A DNA stretch of 64,000 nt, from NCBI RefSeq assembly GCF_963576545.1, contig NW_026870579.1:434001-498000 (forward strand). The letters are read 5' to 3'. The notes beneath the pieces were generated by a model. The model saw only the letters and a program-made list of their open reading frames with translations, was not told the DNA's origin and did no database searches. Shown piece by piece: positions 10,901-22,201 of this stretch (position 1 is the stretch's first letter; each line of letters starts with the position of its first letter). This DNA is from Limanda limanda (Eukaryota > Chordata > Actinopteri > Pleuronectiformes > Pleuronectidae). The translations under genes were made by a program, and so were the position numbers.

Positions 10901-13900
10901 TATTCAAGAATATCTCTTTCTCCTATGTGCTTTCATCCCTAACCCTAACCCTTCCGAAAGTCGGAGAAGCTCAAGGATGGTACCGATCGATGCGCGCAAC
11001 CCCATTTAGTGGGGGTAGAGCCTACTTGCAAGTCTCTCCGACCTTCACAAAAAAAGTTATTCAAGAATATCTCCTCAGATTTGGGGGAATTTCGTCGGTC
11101 GACCTCTTCCGAAGGTCGTACAAGCTCGGGGATGGTACCAATCGATCCGCAGGACCCAAATTAGTCCAGATGCAACCACTTTCCAAGTCTCTCCGACCTT
11201 CACAAAAAAAGTTATTCAAGAATATCTCTTTCTCCTATGTGCTTTCATCCCTAACCCTAACCCTAACCCTTCCGAAAGTCGGAGAAGCTCAAGGATGGTA
11301 CCGATCGATGCGCGCTACCCCATTTAGTGGGGGTAGAGCCTACTTGCAAGTCTCTCCGACCTTCACAAAAAAAGTTATTCAAGAATATCTCTTTCTCCTA
11401 TGTGCTTTCATCCCTAACCCTAACCCTAACCCTTCCGAAAGTCGGAGAAGCTCAAGGATGGTACCGATCGATGCGCGCTACCCCATTTAGTGGGGGTAGA
11501 GCCTACTTGCAAGTCTCTCCGACCTTCACAAAAAAAGTTATTCAAGAATATCTCTTTCTCCTATGTGCTTTCATCCCTAACCCTAACCCTAACCCTTCCG
11601 AAAGTCGTAGAAGCTCAAGGATGGTACCGATCGATGCGCGCTACCCCATTTAGTGGGGGTATAGCCTACTTGCAAGTCTCTCCGACCTTCACAAAAAAAG
11701 TTATTCAAGAATATCTCTTTCTCCTATGTGCTTTCATCCCTAACCCTAACCCTAACCCTTCCAAAAGTCGGAGAAGCTCAAGGATGGTACCGATCGATGT
11801 GCGCTACCCCATTTAGTGGGGGTAGAGCCTACTTGCATGTCTCTCCGACCTTCACAAAAAAAGTTATTCAAGAATATCTCCTCAGATTTGGGGGAATTTC
11901 GTCGGTCGACCTCTTCCGAAGGTCGTACAAGCTCGGGGATGGTACCAATCGATCCGCAGGACCCAAATTAGTCCAGATGCAACCACTTTCCAAGTCTCTC
12001 CGACCTTCACAAAAAAGTTATTCAAGAATATCTCTTTCTCCTATGTGCTTTCATCCCTAACCCTAACCCTTCCGAAAGTCGGAGAAGCTCAAGGATGGTA
12101 CCGATCGATGCGCGCAACCCCATTTAGTGGGGGTAGAGCCTACTTGCAAGTCTCTCCGACCTTCACAAAAAAAGTTATTCAAGAATATCTCCTCAGATTT
12201 GGGGGAATTTCGTCGGTCGACCTCTTCCGAAGGTCGTACAAGCTCGGGGATGGTACCAATCGATCCGCAGGACCCAAATTAGTCCAGATGCAACCACTTT
12301 ACAAGTCTCTCCGACCTTCACAAAAAAAGTTATTCAAGAATATCTCTTTCTCCTATGTGCTTTCATCCCTAACCCTAACCCTTCCGAAAGTCGGAGAAGC
12401 TCAAGGATGGTACCGATCGATGCGCGCTACCCCATTTAGTGGGGGTAGAGCCTACTTGCAAGTCTCTCCGACCTTCACAAAAAAAGTTATTCAAGAATAT
12501 CTCTTTCTCCTATGTGCTTTCATCCCTAACCCTAACCCTAACCCTTCCGAAAGTCGGAGAAGCTCAAGGATGGTACCGATCGATGCGCGCAACCCCATTT
12601 AGTGGGGGTAGAGCCTACTTGCAAGTCTCTCCGACCTTCACAAAAAAAGTTATTCAAGAATATCTCCTCAGATTTGGGGGAATTTCGTCGGTCGACCTCT
12701 TCCGAAGGTCGTACAAGCTCGGGGATGGTACCAATCGATCCGCAGGACCCAAATTAGTCCAGATGCAACCACTTTCCAAGTCTCTCCGACCTTCACAAAA
12801 AAAGTTATTCAAGAATATCTCTTTCTCCTATGTGCTTTCATCCCTAACCCTAACCCTAACCCTTCCGAAAGTCGGAGAAGCTCAAGGATGGTACCGATCG
12901 ATGCGCGCAACCCCATTTAGTGGGGGTAGAGCCTACTTGCAAGTCTCTCCGACCTTCACAAAAAAAGTTATTCAAGAATATCTCCTCAGATTTGGGGGAA
13001 TTTCGTCGGTCGACCTCTTCCGAAGGTCGTACAAGCTCGGGGATGGTACCAATCGATCCGCAGGACCCAAATTAGTCCAGATGCAACCACTTTCCAAGTC
13101 TCTCCGACCTTCACAAAAAAAGTTATTCAAGAATATCTCTTTCTCCTATGTGCTTTCATCCCTAACCCTAACCCTTCCGAAAGTCGGAGAAGCTCAAGGA
13201 TGGTACCGATCGATGCGCGCTACCCCATTTAGTGGGGGTAGAGCCTACTTGCAAGTCTCTCCGACCTTCACAAAAAAAGTTATTCAAGAATATCTCTTTC
13301 TCCTATGTGCTTTCATCCCTAACCCTAACCCTTCCGAAAGTCGGAGAAGCTCAAGGATGGTACCGATCGATGCGCGCAACCCCATTTAGTGGGGGTAGAG
13401 CCTACTTGCAAGTCTCTCCGACCTTCACAAAAAAAGTTATTCAAGAATATCTCCTCAGATTTGGGGGAATTTCGTCGGTCGACCTCTTCCGAAGGTCGTA
13501 CAAGCTCGGGGATGGTACCAATCGATCCGCAGGACCCAAATTAGTCCAGATGCAACCACTTTCCAAGTCTCTCCGACCTTCACAAAAAAAGTTATTCAAG
13601 AATATCTCTTTCTCCTATGTGCTTTCATCCCTAACCCTAACCCTAACCCTTCCGAAAGTCGGAGAAGCTCAAGGATGGTACCGATCGATGCGCGCTACCC
13701 CATTTAGTGGGGGTAGAGCCTACTTGCAAGTCTCTCCGACCTTCACAAAAAAAGTTATTCAAGAATATCTCTTTCTCCTATGTGCTTTCATCCCTAACCC
13801 TAACCCTAAGCCTTCCGAAAGTCGGAGAAGCTCAAGGATGGTACCGATCGATGCGCGCTACCCCATTTAGTGGGGGTAGAGCCTACTTGCAAGTCTCTCC

Positions 13901-14988
13901 GACCTTCACAAAAAAAGTTATTCAAGAATATCTCTTTCTCCTATGTGCTTTCATCCCTAACCCTAACCCTAACCCTTCCGAAAGTCGGAGAAGCTCAAGG
14001 ATGGAACCGATCGATGCGCGCTACCCCATTTAGTGGGGGTAGAGCCTACTTGCAAGTCTCTCCGACCTTCACAAAAAAAGTTATTCAAGAATATCTCCTC
14101 AGATTTGGGGGAATTTCGTCGGTCGACCTCTTCCGAAGGTCGTACAAGCTCGGGGATGGTACCAATCGATCCGCAGGACCCAAATTAGTCCAGATGCAAC
14201 CACTTTCCAAGTCTCTCCGACCTTCACAAAAAAAGTTATTCAAGAATATCTCTTTCTCCTATGTGCTTTCATCCCTAACCCTAACCCTAACCCTTCCGAA
14301 AGTCGGAGAAGCTCAAGGATGGTACCGATCGATGCGCGCTACCCCATTTAGTGGGGGTAGAGCCTACTTGCAAGTCTCTCCGACCTTCACAAAAAAAGTT
14401 ATTCAAGAATATCTCTTTCTCCTATGTGCTTTCATCCCTAACCCTAACCCTTCCGAAAGTCGGAGAAGCTCAAGGATGGTACCGATCGATGCGCGCAACC
14501 CCATTTAGTGGGGGTAGAGCCTACTTGCAAGTCTCTCCGACCTTCACAAAAAAAGTTATTCAAGAATATCTCCTCAGATTTGGGGGAATTTCGTCGGTCG
14601 ACCTCTTCCGAAGGTCGTACAAGCTCGGGGATGGTACCAATCGATCCGCAGGACCCAAATTAGTCCAGATGCAACCACTTTCCAAGTCTCTCCGACCTTC
14701 ACAAAAAAAGTTATTCAAGAATATCTCTTTCTCCTATGTGCTTTCATCCCTAACCCTAACCCTAACCCTTCCGAAAGTCGGAGAAGCTCAAGGATGGTAC
14801 CGATCGATGCGCGCTACCCCATTTAGTGGGGGTAGAGCCTACTTGCAAGTCTCTCCGACCTTCACAAAAAAAGTTATTCAAGAATATCTCTTTCTCCTAT
14901 GTGCTTTCATCCCTAACCCTAACCCTAAGCCTTCCGAAAGTCGGAGAAGCTCAAGGATGGTACCGATCGATGCGCGCTACCCCATTTA
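7991..14988 (+). repeat. 3,499-bp tandem segmental duplication (two copies)
   Basis: Copy 1 is 7991-11489 and copy 2 is 11490-14988. Both read A, A, BA311, BA312, A, BA, BA312, A157, BA, A, A, BA, A157, BA, A; the lengths sum to 3,499. Shared rare markers prove common descent: GGGTATAGCC near 8158 and 11657, a 6-A instead of 7-A tract near 8513 and 12012 (the cause of the 311-bp units), AAGCCTTCC near 10310 and 13809, and GGAACCG near 10503 and 14002. The last A differs, because 14826-14988 has AAGCCTTCC and 11327-11489 does not. This places the exchange point near that unit. Confidence 0.9.
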
Positions 14989-16751
14989 GTGGGGGTAGAG
15001 CCTACTTGCAAGTCTCTCCGACCTTCACAAAAAAAGTTATTCAAGAATATCTCTTTCTCCTATGTGCTTTCATCCCTAACCCTAACCCTAACCCTTCCGA
15101 AAGTCGGAGAAGCTCAAAGATGGAACCGATCGATGCGCGCTACCCCATTTAGTGGGGGTAGAGCCTACTTGCAAGTCTCTCCGACCTTCACAAAAAAAGT
15201 TATTCAAGAATATCTCCTCAGATTTGGGGGAATTTCGTCGGTCGACCTCTTCCGAAGGTCGTACAAGCTCGGGGATGGTACCAATCGATCCGCAGGACCC
15301 AAATTAGTCCAGATGCAACCACTTTCCAAGTCTCTCCGACCTTCACAAAAAAAGTTATTCAAGAATATCTCTTTCTCCTATGTGCTTTCATCCCTAACCC
15401 TAACCCTAACCCTTCCGAAAGTCGGAGAAGCTCAAGGATGGTACCGATCGATGCGCGCTACCCCATTTAGTGGGAGTAGAGCCTACTTGCAAGTCTCTCC
15501 GACCTTCACAAAAAAAGTTATTCAAGAATATCTCTTTCTCCTATGTGCTTTCATCCCTAACCCTAACCCTTCCGAAAGTCGGAGAAGCTCAAGGATGGTA
15601 CCGATCGATGCGCGCAACCCCATTTAGTGGGGGTAGAGCCTACTTGCAAGTCTCTCCGACCTTCACAAAAAAAGTTATTCAAGAATATCTCCTCAGATTT
15701 GGGGGAATTTCGTCGGTCGACCTCTTCCGAAGGTCGTACAAGCTCGGGGATGGTACCAATCGATCCGCAGGACCCAAATTAGTCCAGATGCAACCACTTT
15801 CCAAGTCTCTCCGACCTTCACAAAAAAAGTTATTCAAGAATATCTCTTTCTCCTATGTGCTTTCATCCCTAACCCTAACCCTAACCCTTCCGAAAGTCGG
15901 AGAAGCTCAAGGATGGTACCGATCGATGCGCGCTACCCCATTTAGTGGGGGTAGAGCCTACTTGCAAGTCTCTCCGACCTTCACAAAAAAAGTTATTCAA
16001 GAATATCTCTTTCTCCTATGTGCTTTCATCCCTAACCCTAACCCTAAGCCTTCCGAAAGTCGGAGAAGCTCAAGGATGGTACCGATCGATGCGCGCTACC
16101 CCATTTAGTGGGGGTAGAGCCTACTTGCAAGTCTCTCCGACCTTCACAAAAAAAGTTATTCAAGAATATCTCTTTCTCCTATGTGCTTTCATCCCTAACC
16201 CTAACCCTAACCCTTCCGAAAGTCGGAGAAGCTCAAGGATGGAACCGATCGATGCGCGCTACCCCATTTAGTGGGGGTAGAGCCTACTTGCAAGTCTCTC
16301 CGACCTTCACAAAAAAAGTTATTCAAGAATATCTCCTCAGATTTGGGGGAATTTCGTCGGTCGACCTCTTCCGAAGGTCGTACAAGCTCGGGGATGGTAC
16401 CAATCGATCCGCAGGACCCAAATTAGTCCAGATGCAACCACTTTCCAAGTCTCTCCGACCTTCACAAAAAAAGTTATTCAAGAATATCTCTTTCTCCTAT
16501 GTGCTTTCATCCCTAACCCTAACCCTAACCCTTCCGAAAGTCGGAGAAGCTCAAGGATGGTACCGATCGATGCGCGCTACCCCATTTAGTGGGGGTAGAG
16601 CCTACTTGCAAGTCTCTCCGACCTTCACAAAAAAAGTTATTCAAGAATATCTCTTTCTCCTATGTGCTTTCAGCCCTAACCCTAACCCTAACCCTTCCGA
16701 AAGTCGTAGAAGCTCAAGGATGGTACCGATCGATGCGCGCTACCCCATTTA
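13389..16751 (+). repeat. 1,119-bp higher-order repeat, three tandem copies
   Basis: The order BA, A, A, BA, A157 (1,119 bp) begins at 13389 and 14508, and a third time at 15627, where the closing A is 163 bp. Each copy has AAGCCTTCC in the first lone A (13809, 14928, 16047; spacing exactly 1,119) and GGAACCG in the second (near 14002, 15121 and 16240). A single ancestral copy lies at 9890-11008. The middle copy has private changes: TCAAAGATGG near 15116 and GTGGGAG at 15470. Confidence 0.9.
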
Positions 16752-17232
16752 GTGGGGGTAGAGCCTACTTGCAAGTCTCTCCGACCTTCACAAAAAAAGT
16801 TATTCAAGAATATCTCTTTCTCCTATGTGCTTTCATCCCTAACCCTAACCCTAACCCTTCCAAAAGTCGGAGAAGCTCAAGGATGGTACCGATCGATGCG
16901 CGCTACCCCATTTAGTGGGGGTAGAGCCTACTTGCATGTCTCTCCGACCTTCACAAAAAAAGTTATTCAAGAATATCTCCTCAGATTTGGGGGAATTTCG
17001 TCGGTCGACCTCTTCCGAAGGTCGTACAAGCTCGGGGATGGTACCAATCGATCCGCAGGACCCAAATTAGTCCAGATGCAACCACTTTCCAAGTCTCTCC
17101 GACCTTCACAAAAAAAGTTATTCAAGAATATCTCTTTCTCCTATGTGCTTTCATCCCTAACCCTAACCCTAACCCTTCCGAAAGTCGGAGAAGCTCAAGG
17201 ATGGTACTGATCGATGCGCGCAACCCCATTTA
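14989..17232 (+). repeat. Array block: right flank of the 1,119-bp repeats
   Basis: The order from 14989 is A, BA, A157, BA, A, A, BA, A, A, BA. The A unit at 16589 has TTTCAGCCC in place of TTTCATCCC and GTCGTAG. The next A has TTCCAAAAG and is followed by a B headed GCATGTC, the usual linked pair of markers. A GGTACTGATC change (KpnI lost) occurs near 17207. No other sequence lies between units. Confidence 0.88.
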
Positions 17233-19010
17233 GTGGGGGTAGAGCCTACTTGCAAGTCTCTCCGACCTTCACAAAAAAAGTTATTCAAGAATATCTCCTC
17301 AGATTTGGGGGAATTTCGTCGGTCGACCTCTTCCGAAGGTCGTACAAGCTCGGGGATGGTACCAATCGATCCGCAGGACCCAAATTATTCCAGATGCAAC
17401 CACTTTCCAAGTCTCTCCGACCTTCACAAAAAAAGTTATTCAAGAATATCTCTTTCTCCTATGTGCTTTCATCCCTAACCCTAACCCTAACCCTTCCGAA
17501 AGTCGGAGAAGCTCAAGGATGGTACCGATCGATGCGCGCTACCCCATTTAGTGGGGGTAGAGCCTACTTGCAAGTCTCTCCGACCTTCACAAAAAAAGTT
17601 ATTCAAGAATATCTCTTTCTCCTATGTGCTTTCATCCCTAACCCTAACCCTAACCCTTCCGAAAGTCGGAGAAGCTCAAGGATGGTACCGATCGATGCGC
17701 GCTACCCCATTTAGTGGGGGTAGAGCCTACTTGCAAGTCTCTCCGACCTTCACAAAAAAAGTTATTCAAGAATATCTCTTTCTCCTATGTGCTTTCATCC
17801 CTAACCCTAACCCTAACCCTTCCGAAAGTCGTAGAAGCTCAAGGATGGTACCGATCGATGCGCGCTACCCCATTTAGTGGGGGTAGAGCCTACTTGCAAG
17901 TCTCTCCGACCTTCACAAAAAAAGTTATTCAAGAATATCTCTTTCTCCTATGTGCTTTCATCCCTAACCCTAACCCTAACCCTTCCAAAAGTCGGAGAAG
18001 CTCAAGGATGGTACCGATCGATGTGCGCTACCCCATTTAGTGGGGGTAGAGCCTACTTGCAAGTCTCTCCGACCTTCACAAAAAAAGTTATTCAAGAATA
18101 TCTCTTTCTCCTATGTGCTTTCATCCCTAACCCTAACCCTAACCCTTCCGAAAGTCGGAGAAGCTCAAGGATGGTACCGATCGATGCGCGCAACCCCATT
18201 TAGTGGGGGTAGAGCCTACTTGCAAGTCTCTCCGACCTTCACAAAAAAAGTTATTCAAGAATATCTCCTCAGATTTGGGGGAATTTCGTCGGTCGACCTC
18301 TTCCGAAGGTCGTACAAGCTCGGGGATGGTACCAATCGATCCGCAGGACCCAAATTATTCCAGATGCAACCACTTTCCAAGTCTCTCCGACCTTCACAAA
18401 AAAAGTTATTCAAGAATATCTCTTTCTCCTATGTGCTTTCATCCCTAACCCTAACCCTAACCCTTCCGAAAGTCGGAGAAGCTCAAGGATGGTACCGATC
18501 GATGCGCGCTACCCCATTTAGTGGGGGTAGAGCCTACTTGCAAGTCTCTCCGACCTTCACAAAAAAAGTTATTCAAGAATATCTCTTTCTCCTATGTGCT
18601 TTCATCCCTAACCCTAACCCTAACCCTTCCGAAAGTCGGAGAAGCTCAAGGATGGTACCGATCGATGCGCGCTACCCCATTTAGTGGGGGTAGAGCCTAC
18701 TTGCAAGTCTCTCCGACCTTCACAAAAAAAGTTATTCAAGAATATCTCTTTCTCCTATGTGCTTTCATCCCTAACCCTAACCCTAACCCTTCCGAAAGTC
18801 GTAGAAGCTCAAGGATGGTACCGATCGATGCGCGCTACCCCATTTAGTGGGGGTAGAGCCTACTTGCAAGTCTCTCCGACCTTCACAAAAAAAGTTATTC
18901 AAGAATATCTCTTTCTCCTATGTGCTTTCATCCCTAACCCTAACCCTAACCCTTCCAAAAGTCGGAGAAGCTCAAGGATGGTACCGATCGATGTGCGCTA
19001 CCCCATTTAG
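17233..19010 (+). repeat. 970-bp tandem repeat (BA plus four A)
   Basis: The BA dimer at 17233 (ATTCCAG variant in B), then A, A, A, A, is followed by a near copy at 18203 (same ATTCCAG, then A, A, A) and a BA at 19010. The spacing of the dimers is 970 bp. The A starting at 18040 follows a TTCCAAAAG unit ending TGTGCGC but has GCAAGTC where such units are otherwise followed by GCATGTC. It looks like the hybrid made by the exchange. Confidence 0.85.
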
Positions 19011-22000
19011 TGGGGGTAGAGCCTACTTGCATGTCTCTCCGACCTTCACAAAAAAAGTTATTCAAGAATATCTCCTCAGATTTGGGGGAATTTCGTCGGT
19101 CGACCTCTTCCGAAGGTCGTACAAGCTCGGGGATGGTACCAATCGATCCGCAGGACCCAAATTAGTCCAGATGCAACCACTTTTCAAGTCTCTCCGACCT
19201 TCACAAAAAAAGTTATTCAAGAATATCTCTTTCTCCTATGTGCTTTCATCCCTAACCCTAACCCTAACCCTTCCGAAAGTCGGAGAAGCTCAAGGATGGT
19301 ACCGATCGATGCGCGCAACCCCATTTAGTGGGGGTAGAGCCTACTTGCAAGTCTCTCCGACCTTCACAAAAAAAGTTATTCAAGAATATCTCCTCAGATT
19401 TGGGGGAATTTCGTCGGTCATCCTCTTCCGAAGGTCGTACAAGCTCGGGGATGGTACCAATCGATCCGCAGGACCCAAATTAGTCCAGATGCAACCACTT
19501 TACAAGTCTCTCCGACCTTCACAAAAAAAGTTATTCAAGAATATCTCTTTCTCCTATGTGCTTTCATCCCTAACCCTAACCCTTCCGAAAGTCGGAGAAG
19601 CTCAAGGATGGTACCGATCGATGCGCGCTACCCCATTTAGTGGGGGTAGAGCCTACTTGCAAGTCTCTCCGACCTTCACAAAAAAAGTTATTCAAGAATA
19701 TCTCTTTCTCCTATGTGCTTTCATCCCTAACCCTAACCCTAACCCTTCCGAAAGTCGGAGAAGCTCAAGGATGGTACCGATCGATGCGCGCAACCCCATT
19801 TAGTGGGGGTAGAGCCTACTTGCAAGTCTCTCCGACCTTCACAAAAAAAGTTATTCAAGAATATCTCCTCAGATTTGGGGGAATTTCGTCGGTCGACCTC
19901 TTCCGAAGGTCGTACAAGCTCGGGGATGGTACCAATCGATCCGCAGGACCCAAATTAGTCCAGATGCAACCACTTTCCAAGTCTCTCCGACCTTCACAAA
20001 AAAAGTTATTCAAGAATATCTCTTTCTCCTATGTGCTTTCATCCCTAACCCTAACCCTAACCCTTCCGAAAGTCGGAGAAGCTCAAGGATGGTACCGATC
20101 GATGCGAGCTACCCCATTTAGTGGGGGTAGAGCCTACTTGCAAGTCTCTCCGACCTTCACAAAAAAAGTTATTCAAGAATATCTCTTTCTCCTATGTGCT
20201 TTCATCCCTAACCCTAACCCTAACCCTTCCAAAAGTCGGAGAAGCTCAAGGATGGTACCGATCGATGCGCGCTACCCCATTTAGTGGGGGTAGAGCCTAC
20301 TTGCATGTCTCTCCGACCTTCACAAAAAAAGTTATTCAAGAATATCTCCTCAGATTTGGGGGAATTTCGTCGGTCGACCTCTTCCGAAGGTCGTACAAGC
20401 TCGGGGATGGTACCAATCGATCCGCAGGACCCAAATTAGTCCAGATGCAACCACTTTCCAAGTCTCTCCGACCTTCACAAAAAAAGTTATTCAAGAATAT
20501 CTCTTTCTCCTATGTGCTTTCATCCCTAACCCTAACCCTAACCCTTCCGAAAGTCGGAGAAGCTCAAGGATGGTACCGATCGATGCGCGCAACCCCATTT
20601 AGTGGGGGTAGAGCCTACTTGCAAGTCTCTCCGACCTTCACAAAAAAAGTTATTCAAGAATATCTCCTCAGATTTGGGGGAATTTCGTCGGTCGACCTCT
20701 TCCGAAGGTCGTACAAGCTCGGGGATGGTACCAATCGATCCGCAGGACCCAAATTATTCCAGATGCAACCACTTTCCAAGTCTCTCCGACCTTCACAAAA
20801 AAAGTTATTCAAGAATATCTCTTTCTCCTATGTGCTTTCATCCCTAACCCTAACCCTAACCCTTCCGAAAGTCGGAGAAGCTCAAGGATGGTACCGATCG
20901 ATGCGCGCTACCCCATTTAGTGGGGGTAGAGCCTACTTGCAAGTCTCTCCGACCTTCACAAAAAAAGTTATTCAAGAATATCTCTTTCTCCTATGTGCTT
21001 TCATCATTAACCCTAACCCTAACCCTTCCGAAAGTCGGAGAAGCTCAAGGATGGTACCGATCGATGCGCGCTACCCCATTTAGTGGGGGTAGAGCCTACT
21101 TGCAAGTCTCTCCGACCTTCACAAAAAAAGTTATTCAAGAATATCTCTTTCTCCTATGTGCTTTCATCCCTAACCCTAACCCTAACCCTTCCGAAAGTCG
21201 TAGAAGCTCAAGGATGGTACCGATCGATGCGCGCTACCCCATTTAGTGGGGGTAGAGCCTACTTGCAAGTCTCTCCGACCTTCACAAAAAAAGTTATTCA
21301 AGAATATCTCTTTCTCCTATGTGCTTTCATCCCTAACCCTAACCCTAACCCTTCCAAAAGTCGGAGAAGCTCAAGGATGGTACCGATCGATGTGCGCTAC
21401 CCCATTTAGTGGGGGTAGAGCCTACTTGTATGTCTCTCCGACCTTCACAAAAAAAGTTATTCAAGAATATCTCCTCAGATTTGGGGGAATTTCGTCGGTC
21501 GACCTCTTCCGAAGGTCGTACAAGCTCGGGGATGGTACCAATCGATCCGCAGGACCCAAATTAGTCCAGATGCAACCACTTTTCAAGTCTCTCCGACCTT
21601 CACAAAAAAAGTTATTCAAGAATATCTCTTTCTCCTATGTGCTTTCATCCCTAACCCTAACCCTAACCCTTCCGAAAGTCGGAGAAGCTCAAGGATGGTA
21701 CCGATCGATGCGCGCAACCCCATTTAGTGGGGGTAGAGCCTACTTGCAAGTCTCTCCGACCTTCACAAAAAAAGTTATTCAAGAATATCTCCTCAGATTT
21801 GGGGGAATTTCGTCGGTCGACCTCTTCCGAAGGTCGTACAAGCTCGGGGATGGTACCAATCGATCCGCAGGACCCAAATTAGTCCAGATGCAACCACTTT
21901 ACAAGTCTCTCCGACCTTCACAAAAAAAGTTATTCAAGAATATCTCTTTCTCCTATGTGCTTTCATCCCTAACCCTAACCCTTCCGAAAGTCGGAGAAGC

Positions 22001-22201
22001 TCAAGGATGGTACCGATCGATGCGCGCTACCCCATTTAGTGGGGGTAGAGCCTACTTGCAAGTCTCTCCGACCTTCACAAAAAAAGTTATTCAAGAATAT
22101 CTCTTTCTCCTATGTGCTTTCATCCCTAACCCTAACCCTAACCCTTCCGAAAGTCGGAGAAGCTCAAGGATGGTACCGATCGATGCGCGCAACCCCATTT
22201 A
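18203..22201 (+). repeat. 2,399-bp tandem repeat
   Basis: 18203-20601 reads BA, A, A, A, BA, BA312, A, BA, A, BA. The region from 20602 repeats BA, A, A, A, BA, BA312, A before diverging at 22202. Shared markers at 2,399-bp spacing are ATTCCAG in the first B, the GTCGTAG then TTCCAAAAG then TGTGCGC series of A units, and ACTTTTCAAG in the B at 19010 and 21409. Private changes: GTCATC near 19418-19423, GATGCGAGC near 20107, CATCATTAACCC near 21003-21007 and TTGTATGTC near 21429. Confidence 0.85.

Noticed and set aside
7991..14988. Treating the exact-length duplications as certain biology
   Set aside because: They are clear in the given sequence, but satellite blocks are prone to assembly duplication or collapse. 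I report them as present in the window, not as proven in the genome.
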